Assembly: GCA_964407165.1 (NCBI GenBank)
Contig: CAYOUJ010000032.1
Span: 1-27,280, forward strand
Length of the DNA: 27,280 bases
Direction of reading: 5' to 3'
DNA from: CAZPKH01 sp964407165
Lineage (GTDB): Bacteria > Bacteroidota > Bacteroidia > Bacteroidales > Muribaculaceae
Under the pieces are notes generated by a model. That model had not been told where the DNA came from, did no database searches, and saw nothing but the letters and a program-made list of their open reading frames with translations. Positions 1 to 5,862 of this stretch are shown here, in pieces (the first letter of the stretch is position 1; the number at the start of each line of letters is the position of its first letter). The position numbers and the translations under genes are program-made.

Positions 1-5
1 AAACC

Positions 6-51
6 TTATAGCCTACTGGAGTAGGCCGTTATAGCCTACTGGAGTAGGCTA
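6..51. repeat. tandem 21-bp hairpin repeat (two copies)
   Basis: A 21-base unit occurs at 6-26 and again at 29-49, separated by two bases. Each copy contains the self-complementary core GCCTAC-TGGA-GTAGGC; the second extends to an 8-bp stem (32-39 with 44-51) around a TGGA loop. The array lies just 3' of the leftward wHTH gene and may continue beyond the window. Seen directly. Its role could be terminator, replication iteron or binding site; none is proven. Confidence 0.85.
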
Positions 52-492
52 CTAAGTTTTATCTTCGTTGGGTGCTAAATCTATTTCTTTGGGGTTTGTG
101 CCGTTGGCTAACTCCAGTACAACCCTCTGCAAGCTGTCAACGTTGGGTGCATAGATATTAGCCGCCTTTCCCGCCCCGCTGACCTTAACCAGTATGTTAC
201 GCCCAACCAACCGCCAAAATGCTTTCTGTATTGCGGTACGGCGAAAGCCTAACTTAGCCGCCAGTTGGCTTGCACTAATTCTAACTGGAGTGTGTTCGGG
301 GTCACGTTCATAGGCAACCACGATGGACACAAATACGGCCATTTCTAAGCCAGTTAAATGCTCTATGGTAAGCAACCACAAAATCAAATCGGGGTTAGTA
401 GTCCAATAATTCTTATCGTGGCCGTGTTCCTCTAAGTTGAGATACAACCGCCCCCCGCTGGGTGTGTGGGTCTTATTCGCTCTACGTTTCAT
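52..492 (-). CDS. small winged-helix DNA-binding protein (replication-initiator-like or regulator)
   Basis: A 146-residue basic protein. Residues about 45-115 read as a winged helix: a helix around LTGLEMAVFVSIVVAY, then a helix-turn-helix around ISASQLAAKLGFRRTAIQKA, then a basic wing ending GKAANIYAPN. This layout occurs in plasmid or phage replication initiators and in MarR-like regulators, so a role in initiation or control is inference. It overlaps the upstream gene by four bases (ATGA, 489-492), which implies translational coupling. Local GC is clearly lower than in the chromosomal genes after 1,410, and the tandem hairpins at 6-51 follow its stop codon. No integrase, relaxase or partner is visible because the window begins here. 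A full Rep protein usually has two winged-helix domains in a longer chain, so this is at most a partial version. Confidence 0.7.
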   Translation of the reverse strand: MKRRANKTHTPSGGRLYLNLEEHGHDKNYWTTNPDLILWLLTIEHLTGLEMAVFVSIVVAYERDPEHTPVRISASQLAAKLGFRRTAIQKAFWRLVGRNILVKVSGAGKAANIYAPNVDSLQRVVLELANGTNPKEIDLAPNEDKT

Positions 493-746
493 TGTTCTAA
501 GAAATTTTGTACCTTTGCGGGGTCTAAGTGATATTGCCAGTTAGCACGGCGGCAACCTTGCCCCCGCTCAATTTGGAGTAGGGTAAGTGTTTCCGCTAAC
601 TGGAGATACACGGAAACAGATTGGTAAGACGTACCAACCAACGCCGCCAGTATGCTTAACGTGGCGTTGCAATCGTGGCCGTATTGCTCCACGATAGCCG
701 CCAACAATCGTTGTAGGCGTTTTCTCTTAGTTTGTGATATTTCCAT
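489..746 (-). CDS. small winged-helix protein, coupled to the downstream wHTH gene
   Basis: An 85-residue protein starting at the ATG at 746. A basic N-terminus (KRKRLQRLL) is followed by a helix-turn-helix around residues 29-50 (TLSILAALVGTSYQSVSVYL) and a wing-like end near RANWQYHLDP. It reads as a DNA-binding protein; no family is recognised. Its stop overlaps the next gene's start by four bases, so the pair is probably one operon. An 11-bp perfect inverted repeat (751-761 with 771-781) sits just before the start codon and could be an operator for one of the two proteins. The shared GHD tripeptide in both proteins (residues 23-25 here, 24-26 in the partner) is probably chance. Confidence 0.65.
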   Translation of the reverse strand: MEISQTKRKRLQRLLAAIVEQYGHDCNATLSILAALVGTSYQSVSVYLQLAETLTLLQIERGQGCRRANWQYHLDPAKVQNFLEQ

Positions 747-750
747 AATT

Positions 751-781
751 TAACCAAAGGGGGAAATTTGCCCTTTGGTTA
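751..781. promoter_or_regulatory. 11-bp inverted repeat before the wHTH operon (candidate operator)
   Basis: TAACCAAAGGG at 751-761 is exactly complementary to CCCTTTGGTTA at 771-781, around a nine-base centre. It begins five bases upstream of the leftward ATG at 746. Position and symmetry suit a repressor site for a DNA-binding operon, but no matching -7 box is evident. The operator role is inference. Confidence 0.45.
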
Positions 782-1084
782 TGAATAGGCCACGTTGCCC
801 ACGAAAGTTTAATATTACAAAAATTTTCCCTGCTGAACTTTCAGCCCAAAAAATCATTTTCAGAAATCGGGACTGGAGTATATATGCGGAACTCCACCCC
901 AACGGCACACCCACCCCTTTATTTTTCGTTTCTTTGGCCGACTGGAGCAACCACACCCGCCCCCGCTTTGGGGTGTTACCCAAACCCGCCCCACGATAGG
1001 CCAAATTTTCACTTTCTACGAAAGTGATACAGACAACTGCAAATTTTTCTTGCCCTTAGCCCTTGCATAACCGAAATTATTGCC
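782..1084. other. low-GC intergenic stretch without a supported gene
   Basis: Short open frames exist on both strands (750-1004 leftward, 775-999 rightward), but neither has a recognisable domain or clear start context, so I do not call a gene. The stretch contains two of the seven ACTGGAG heptamers (870 and 941) and a hairpin (1009-1016 with 1020-1027, loop TAC). Confidence 0.5.
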
Positions 1085-1092
1085 TACCTTTG
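1063..1092 (+). promoter_or_regulatory. Bacteroidota-type promoter for a possible small RNA
   Basis: TTG at 1063-1065 (a weak -33 match), 19 bases, then TACCTTTG at 1085-1092, an exact TAnnTTTG -7 box. A transcript would start near 1098. No reading frame follows; the next strong feature is the hairpin with a T-run at 1240-1274. Confidence 0.5.
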
Positions 1093-1097
1093 TGGCG

Positions 1098-1276
1098 TTG
1101 AACCTTGACGCATTGAGCAAGCCACTTTTACCCAAAGTTTGGGGTGAAAGTTTGGGGTGAAACTCAATCAGCCAGCGTAACAACTTGAATATTAAGCCAC
1201 TACGGCACAGATATAGCGGGGCTTCTCACCCCGACATAGACTGCTTGTAATCCAATGGATTATGAGCAGTTTTTCG
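1098..1276 (+). ncRNA. candidate structured small RNA, family unknown
   Basis: About 180 bases lie between a TACCTTTG promoter and a terminator-like hairpin, with no reading frame. Visible helices: ATTGAG (1112-1117) with CTCAAT (1163-1168); inside it CTTTTACCC pairs with GGGTGAAAG allowing one wobble. The right-hand strand of that inner helix is part of a 13-base tandem repeat (1134-1146 and 1147-1159), so two alternative pairings compete. Next comes a CGGGG...CCCCG hairpin near 1218-1234, then the 14-bp stem of 1240-1270. I recognise no known RNA family. It could instead be a recombination or replication region of the left element. Confidence 0.4.
1240..1274 (+). terminator. intrinsic terminator-like hairpin with T-run
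   Basis: ACTGCT-TG-TAATCC (1240-1253) pairs with GGATTA-TG-AGCAGT (1257-1270) around an AAT loop. The inner TG/TG step can form two G-U wobbles, giving a 14-bp RNA stem. TTTTT follows (1270-1274). It would end a rightward transcript starting near 1098. Confidence 0.6.
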
Positions 1277-1409
1277 TTTATAGTCAGGCGGTTATGAGGC
1301 GGTAGGACAGAGGGCGGAAACACGGCGCTATACACTTTTTGAGGCTATAGCAAAATCCGGGGTGGATTTTCCCACAATAAAATTTCGGCAATTCACAGAG
1401 ATTTGCCGG
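1275..1409. other. junction between low-GC element and chromosome
   Basis: No gene is seen. Base composition changes across this stretch from the low-GC left element to the GC-rich chromosome. No integrase site, tRNA fragment or direct repeat marking an attachment site could be identified. Confidence 0.4.
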
Positions 1410-1682
1410 TTATGGGTTGTAGAGGTCGTGGTTGTAGAAGTCCATGATTTCGGTGGCCTGGGCGAGTGCGAGGCTGGCGGGGCCCCCGGGCTGGAGGAGG
1501 GCCGAGGCGGTGTAGTCGGTGATGGCCTCGCGGCGCTGTCCCAGCCGCCAGTAGACGCGTCCACGCAGGTACAGCACTTCGGCGTTTTCGCCCTGCACAT
1601 CAAGGAGTTGAGAGGCCACAGAGAGCGCCTCGTCGAGCCGCCCGGCTAAAATTAGTTCGCGAATATTTTGCAGTTCACTCAT
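1410..1682 (-). CDS. small tetratricopeptide (TPR) repeat protein
   Basis: A 90-residue soluble protein made almost only of TPR-like helices: residues 3-30 (IRELILAGRLDEALSVASQLL) and 34-66 (AEVLYLRGRVYWRLGQRREA, then the A-x-x-L-x-P turn ALLQP). There is no signal peptide or membrane segment. TPRs bind other proteins; the partner is unknown. Small stand-alone TPR proteins are common in Bacteroidales and carry no specific function by themselves. The ATG at 1682 is divergent from the phytase gene; the two starts are 37 bp apart with interlocking promoters. A leftward TAACTTTG box lies at 1702-1709, about 20 bases upstream of the start. Confidence 0.8.
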   Translation of the reverse strand: MSELQNIRELILAGRLDEALSVASQLLDVQGENAEVLYLRGRVYWRLGQRREAITDYTASALLQPGGPASLALAQATEIMDFYNHDLYNP

Positions 1683-1709
1683 ATTTTTATTACTTTTGAC
1701 GCAAAGTTA
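1667..1709. promoter_or_regulatory. interlocked divergent promoters of the TPR and phytase genes
   Basis: Rightward: TTTG 1667-1670, 20 bases, TACTTTTG 1691-1698, which fits the phytase start at 1720. Leftward: TAACTTTG reading from 1709 to 1702, fitting the TPR start at 1682; its -33 box is not clear. The two -7 boxes are three bases apart, so polymerase probably cannot occupy both at once. Confidence 0.6.
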
Positions 1710-1719
1710 CAAAAAAATC

Positions 1720-2979
1720 ATGAATAAGCTACTCATAATATTGCTCTCGCTGGCCACGGCGCTGACGGCTTTTGCGGCCGACCCGACGGCCACCAACTAC
1801 ACCTACGACCAATGCCGTGGCAGCCAGTCGCCATATCCCACTGACCGCAAGATAGTTGCCTATCCAGACACGCTGACGCCGGTGTTCATCAACCACGTGG
1901 GGCGCCACGGTGCACGGTTCCCGTCGTCGGCCAAGAGCATCACGCGGCTGAAGGAGGCTCTGCAGACGGCTGTAGACGAGAAGACCATCACGGCGGAAGG
2001 CAAGGAGATGATCACGCTGATCACGCGCATCGAGGCCACGGTGGCCGGACGGTGGGGCAGTCTCGACTCTCTTGGCGAGGCCGAGGAGCGCGGAATAGCG
2101 TCGCGCATGTACGCAGCGTACAAGCCGCTGTTTGCCGACGGGGCGTCGGTAGAGGCCATCAGCTCGTATTCGCCGAGGTGCATAATGTCGATGTACTCCT
2201 TCGCTCACCAGCTGTCACGGCTTAGTAACAAACTGGAAATCAGCACATCGTCGGGCCGGAAGTATTCCTACCTGCTGCGCCCTTTCGACATCGACGCAGA
2301 GTACAAGGCCTACCGCCAGAGCGATGGGTGGGAGCAGACGTTGGAGGCGTTTCGCGCGCAGGACATCAGCCTGGTGCCCATCGCGCGCGTGCTAGGCAAA
2401 ATATCACAGTATGAGCCGGCTGACCTTCGCGAGCTGGCCATGGACGAGTATGTGGTGGTTGCGGGCGCCGCGGCTGCCGGGGTCGGCGTGAACATCTCCC
2501 GCTTCTTCACCCGTGAGGAGTATAACAAGCAGTGGGCGGCTTACAACATGCGGCAATATCTGCTCTACGCTTCCAACACCGTCTCCACCATCCCTGGCGA
2601 CATGGCCTCTCCGTTGGTTACCAATATAGTAACCACCACCGAGTCCGTCGTTAATGGCGAGAAGGGGATGCCGCAGGTGATGCTGCGCTTCGGCCACGCC
2701 GAGACGCTGATGCCGCTGCTGTCGCTGCTTCGCCTGCGGGGGTGTTATTACATGACCAACTACTTCGACACGGTGGGCCTCCACTGGAAGGACTTTGACA
2801 TCGTGCCCATGGGCGCCAACGTGCAGTTCATACTGTTCAAGAGCAAGAGTGGGGCCTACTACCTGCGCGTGGACCTCAACGAGGAGCCGGTGCCGTTGAT
2901 GCCAGGGTCGGAGGTGATATACCTGCCCTGGACTCAGGCGCGTGACTACATGACGCGCTGCATACCCATCTATATGTAG
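1720..2979 (+). CDS. MINPP-type histidine acid phosphatase (inositol polyphosphate phosphatase / phytase)
   Basis: A 419-residue secreted enzyme of histidine phosphatase clade 2. It has a signal peptide at residues 1-20 (MNKLLIILLSLATALTAFA), the phosphate-binding RHGARFP motif at 62-68 whose His is the phosphorylated nucleophile, and HAE at 326-328 in place of the HD of classical histidine acid phytases. HAE is the proton-donor signature of multiple inositol polyphosphate phosphatases, including those of Bacteroides. It should remove phosphates from inositol polyphosphates such as phytate in the periplasm or outside the cell. Length fits the family. I chose the ATG at 1720 rather than an upstream TTG (1696) because it starts directly at the signal peptide and sits about 16 bases after the predicted transcription start. 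The 3' end runs into a tandem repeat and palindrome shared with convergent dgt. Confidence 0.88.
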   Translation: MNKLLIILLSLATALTAFAADPTATNYTYDQCRGSQSPYPTDRKIVAYPDTLTPVFINHVGRHGARFPSSAKSITRLKEALQTAVDEKTITAEGKEMITLITRIEATVAGRWGSLDSLGEAEERGIASRMYAAYKPLFADGASVEAISSYSPRCIMSMYSFAHQLSRLSNKLEISTSSGRKYSYLLRPFDIDAEYKAYRQSDGWEQTLEAFRAQDISLVPIARVLGKISQYEPADLRELAMDEYVVVAGAAAAGVGVNISRFFTREEYNKQWAAYNMRQYLLYASNTVSTIPGDMASPLVTNIVTTTESVVNGEKGMPQVMLRFGHAETLMPLLSLLRLRGCYYMTNYFDTVGLHWKDFDIVPMGANVQFILFKSKSGAYYLRVDLNEEPVPLMPGSEVIYLPWTQARDYMTRCIPIYM

Positions 2980-2980
2980 G

Positions 2981-3045
2981 AAATTAGTGAGTAGTGAGTA
3001 GTGAGTAGGAAATTCCTACTCACTACTCACTAATTACCTAATTGT
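2981..3045. repeat. TGAGTAG tandem repeat forming a near-loopless palindrome between convergent genes
   Basis: The heptamer TGAGTAG repeats from 2988, and its complement repeats to 3031. Arms 2992-3011 and 3013-3032 are exactly complementary over 20 bp around a single central base. The repeat includes the last bases of dgt, whose stop lies at 3038-3040. It probably acts as a two-way terminator; a cruciform is possible. Confidence 0.8.
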
Positions 3046-4381
3046 TGAGCTTGAGCGACATGCCGTTCAGGCGGCGGTACATCTCGAGGGCATAGACGTC
3101 GGTCATGCCGGAGGTGTGGTCGACCACGGCCTGCACGCGGCTGAAGAGGTTGTCGGCGGCGATGTCGTACTGCTTGGGCACCTGCGAGAGCAGTAGCTGC
3201 GAGTAGGTGAGCGCGGGGTGGCAGACGGCCTTGACGAGGCGCTCCATAAGGTCGGAGATGATGCGGTTGCCGGCCAACTCGATGTTGACCACGTCGGCAG
3301 CGGTGTAGATGCGCTGCCACGAAAGCTTGACGCAGGCGCGGTAGCCCTCTGAGGCAGGGGCCGGTATGCGGTTGATTATCGGCCCCTCGAAGGTGCCGGC
3401 GAGTATCTCCGCCTCGTGGTCGGCGAAAGTGCGCGCGCAGGCCTCCACGAGGTGTCCGATGATGCATGAGCGCAAGTAGGCTATCTTCTCGTTGGGATCG
3501 TCGAGGCGGCTCATCACGCGGCAGCAGCGCTCCTGGCGTTCATTGTCGAAATAGGTGAGCAGCAGGCTGATCACCTCCGACGTGGGCAGCAGGCCGAGCT
3601 TGTGGGCGTCCTCGATGTCCATGATCTCGTAGCAGATATCGTCGGCCGCTTCCACAATATACACAAGCGGGTGGCGGACGTAGCGCAGGGGTTCTCCGTC
3701 GCCGCTGAGCTGCTTCATGCCGAGCGTCTCGGCCACGCGCCGGAACGTTTCCGTCTCCGTGCAGAAGAAGCCGAACTTGCCGCCGCCACCTCGTAGAGCC
3801 GTCGAGTCGTAGGGATATTTGACGATGGCGGCGATGGTGGAGTAGGTCATGGCAAAGCCGCCCGGGCGGCGCCCGTTGAACTGGTGTGTGAGCAAGCGCA
3901 GGGTGTTGGCGTTACCCTCGAAGTTGGTCAGGTCGGCCCACTGGTGCTCGGTAAGGCGGTCGCGCAGAGCGGTGCCGGGGCCCTCGCTGAAGAATGTGGC
4001 TATGGCCTTCTCCCCTGAGTGGCCGAACGGGGGGTTGCCCAGGTCGTGCGCCAGGCACGCCGCTGCCACCACGTCGCCTATCGACTCGAGGGCCTGCAGC
4101 GTCTCGTGGTCATGGGCGTAGCGCTCGCGCAGCAGGCCCGCAATCTCGTTGGCCAGCGATCGGCCGACGCAGGCCACTTCAACACTGTGCGTCAGGCGGT
4201 TGTGCACAAATATGCTGCCCGGCAGGGGGAACACCTGCGTCTTGTTTTGCAAGCGCCGGAAGGGGGATGAAAACACCAGGCGGTCATAGTCGCGCTGGAA
4301 GTCGGTGCGGCTGCCGCGGTGGCCGCCGTGGTACTCCTCCAGCCCCAGTCGCCGGTCATTTATAAGTCTGCTCCACTGCAT
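3038..4381 (-). CDS. dgt: deoxyguanosinetriphosphate triphosphohydrolase (HD domain dNTPase)
   Basis: A cytoplasmic HD-superfamily enzyme that splits dGTP (often any dNTP) to deoxynucleoside and triphosphate, helping to set dNTP pools. Near the N-terminus is the family signature SSPFRRLQNKTQVFPL followed by NRLTHSVEVA; the metal-binding HD pair is in CLAHDLGNPPFGHSGEKA, the most conserved stretch of the family. The Dgt domain fills the chain of 447 residues, typical length. I prefer the ATG at 4381 (MQWSRLINDRRLG) over an in-frame GTG at 4414, because Bacteroidota homologues begin with a similar short W-containing lead and because the GTG lies at the edge of the 4396-4416 hairpin. The stop is embedded in the 3' tandem repeat. 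Confidence 0.9.
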   Translation of the reverse strand: MQWSRLINDRRLGLEEYHGGHRGSRTDFQRDYDRLVFSSPFRRLQNKTQVFPLPGSIFVHNRLTHSVEVACVGRSLANEIAGLLRERYAHDHETLQALESIGDVVAAACLAHDLGNPPFGHSGEKAIATFFSEGPGTALRDRLTEHQWADLTNFEGNANTLRLLTHQFNGRRPGGFAMTYSTIAAIVKYPYDSTALRGGGGKFGFFCTETETFRRVAETLGMKQLSGDGEPLRYVRHPLVYIVEAADDICYEIMDIEDAHKLGLLPTSEVISLLLTYFDNERQERCCRVMSRLDDPNEKIAYLRSCIIGHLVEACARTFADHEAEILAGTFEGPIINRIPAPASEGYRACVKLSWQRIYTAADVVNIELAGNRIISDLMERLVKAVCHPALTYSQLLLSQVPKQYDIAADNLFSRVQAVVDHTSGMTDVYALEMYRRLNGMSLKLNN

Positions 4382-4395
4382 GTTAGATATAGATT

Positions 4396-4416
4396 GCGTG
4401 GCGATCAGCGCCACGC
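4396..4416 (-). promoter_or_regulatory. 21-nt hairpin GCGTGGC-N7-GCCACGC in the dgt leader
   Basis: A perfect 7-bp inverted repeat (8 bp counting the G4403-C4409 pair) around a short loop, about 14 bases upstream of the preferred dgt ATG. The same arms and the same 21-nt length recur upstream of the M23 peptidase gene (10065-10085). There is no T-run, so it is not a terminator. It may affect translation; the role is unknown. Confidence 0.5.
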
Positions 4417-4551
4417 CACGGTAATCGGTTGACTAATACTAAGCGATAGTAATTGAGGGTGTTAGGAGTTCTATTCGATTTTAGCGTTACTTGGCGCACT
4501 AAACTTGAATACAAAGGTAACCTTTTTTCTTGAATGTCCCAAAATAAAACA

Positions 4552-4586
4552 ACTAATCACTAATCACTCAACACTAATCACTCAAG
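4552..4586. repeat. tandem repeat covering the hflX stop codon
   Basis: On the coding strand, TTGAGTGATTAGTG occurs twice and is followed by another GATTAGTG-like piece. The hflX TAG stop (4574-4576) lies in the first copy. The unit carries TGA and TAG in different frames. Confidence 0.7.
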
Positions 4587-5773
4587 TCGTCGTATTTCTG
4601 GAAAAGGAAGTCGTTGTAGGGGAACCGGGCGATGTGCACCTCGCGGGCCATGTCGTAGAGCTTCTGCTTGAGCAGGTCGATGCCCTGGCCCGTGCGGGCG
4701 CTGACGAAGACGCAATTGTCGCCCATCCGCGCCATCCATGTATGGCGCAGCTCGTCGAGGGAGATATTCTCACGACGCACCGGCGTCAGGTCGTTCTCAT
4801 CCTTGGGGGTGTATGTGAAGGCGTCTATCTTGTTGAACACCATGAGCATCGGCTTTTCGGAGCCGTCGAGCAGTTCGGCAAGAGTATGGTTGACCACCTC
4901 TATCTGCTCCTCGAAGTTGGGGTGCGACACATCGACCACGTGGACGAGTATGTCGGCCTCGCGCACCTCGTCGAGGGTGCTCTTGAACGAGTCGACCAAG
5001 TGGTGGGGGAGCTTGCGGATGAACCCCACGGTGTCGGTGAGCAGGAAGGGGAGGTTGTCGATAATCACCTTCCGCACGGTGGTGTCGAGGGTGGCGAACA
5101 GCTTGTTCTCGGCAAATACCTCGCTCTTGCTCAGGAGGTTCATGAGCGTCGACTTGCCCACGTTGGTGTATCCGACAAGGGCCACGCGGGTGAGCTTTCC
5201 GCGATTTTTGCGCTGCACGGCCTTCTGCTTGTCGATGGCCGCCAACTCCTTTTTCAGCAGCGAGATGCGGTTGAGGATGATACGCCGGTCGGTCTCTATC
5301 TGCGTCTCGCCCGGGCCGCGCATGCCTATGCCGCCGCGCTGGCGCTCGAGGTGCGTCCACATTCGTGTCAGGCGCGGCAGCAGGTACTGGTACTGCGCCA
5401 GCTCCACCTGCGCCTTGGCGTTGGCTGTCTGGGCGCGTCGGGCGAAGATGTCGAGGATGAGGCTTGTGCGGTCGAGTATCTTCACCTTCAGCTCGCGCTC
5501 GATGTTGAGCACCTGCTTCGACGACAGGTCGTCGTCGACTATGCACAGGCCGATGTCGCCCTGCTCCTCGATATATTTCTGTATCTCCTCGAGCTTGCCC
5601 TTGCCTACGTAGGTGCGCGGGTTGGGATAGTCGAGGCGCTGCAGGAAGCGCTTGACCACCTCCGCCCCGGCAGTATCGGCCAGGAAGGCCAGCTCGTCGA
5701 GGTATTCCATGGCGCGCTCCTCGTTTTGCTGCGGAGTTATAAGCCCCACTATTACAGCTTTTTCGTCGGTCAT
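4574..5773 (-). CDS. hflX: ribosome-associated GTPase HflX
   Basis: A 399-residue GTPase of the Obg-HflX family that binds the large ribosomal subunit and is known in other bacteria to split stalled or stress-arrested 70S ribosomes. The HflX N-terminal domain covers about 1-190 and includes the glycine-rich linker RGGIGMRGPGETQIETDRR (145-163). The G domain follows: G1 GYTNVGKST at 201-209, G3 DTVGFIRKLPHHLV near 248, G4 NKID near 313 and a G5-like SARTGQG. The C-terminal tail ends YDDLSD. The ATG at 5773 follows a leftward TATCTTTG promoter box by about 30 bases. The stop codon falls inside a tandem repeat. The neighbouring permease points the same way but has its own upstream region, so an operon is unlikely to be required. 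Confidence 0.95.
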   Translation of the reverse strand: MTDEKAVIVGLITPQQNEERAMEYLDELAFLADTAGAEVVKRFLQRLDYPNPRTYVGKGKLEEIQKYIEEQGDIGLCIVDDDLSSKQVLNIERELKVKILDRTSLILDIFARRAQTANAKAQVELAQYQYLLPRLTRMWTHLERQRGGIGMRGPGETQIETDRRIILNRISLLKKELAAIDKQKAVQRKNRGKLTRVALVGYTNVGKSTLMNLLSKSEVFAENKLFATLDTTVRKVIIDNLPFLLTDTVGFIRKLPHHLVDSFKSTLDEVREADILVHVVDVSHPNFEEQIEVVNHTLAELLDGSEKPMLMVFNKIDAFTYTPKDENDLTPVRRENISLDELRHTWMARMGDNCVFVSARTGQGIDLLKQKLYDMAREVHIARFPYNDFLFQKYDDLSD

Positions 5774-5775
5774 TG

Positions 5776-5812
5776 AGAGTATTCAGTATTCGGTATTCAG
5801 TGTGCAAAGATA
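5776..5812 (-). promoter_or_regulatory. hflX promoter -7 box and short leader repeat
   Basis: Leftward TATCTTTG (5812 to 5805) fits TAnnTTTG and lies about 30 bases before the ATG. No good -33 TTTG is seen. The leader between box and start holds near-tandem copies of GTATTCA (5779-5800). Confidence 0.5.
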
Positions 5813-5824
5813 CTAAATATTTTT

Positions 5825-5862
5825 CACTCATCAACTCATACCTCTCATCAACTCATCAACTC
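5825..5862. repeat. TCATCAAC tandem repeat covering the permease stop codon
   Basis: The octamer (GTTGATGA on the coding strand) recurs four times with one interruption, and the TGA stop of the permease (5856-5858) lies in the first copy. Eight bases is not a multiple of three, so successive copies place TGA in different frames. Confidence 0.7.

Noticed and set aside
1..60. CRISPR-like array at the left edge
   Set aside because: The spacer would be two bases; the units are hairpins in direct contact, not repeat-spacer units, and no cas gene is seen.
750..1004. Small leftward frame just upstream of the wHTH pair, possibly a third operon member
   Set aside because: No domain, odd composition, and its end lies inside the 751-781 palindrome; the opposite strand is equally open (775-999).
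4505..5776. A 423-codon open frame opposite hflX
   Set aside because: hflX on the other strand has all GTPase motifs; the opposite frame is His/Glu/Val-rich low-complexity protein typical of antisense reading in GC-rich DNA.
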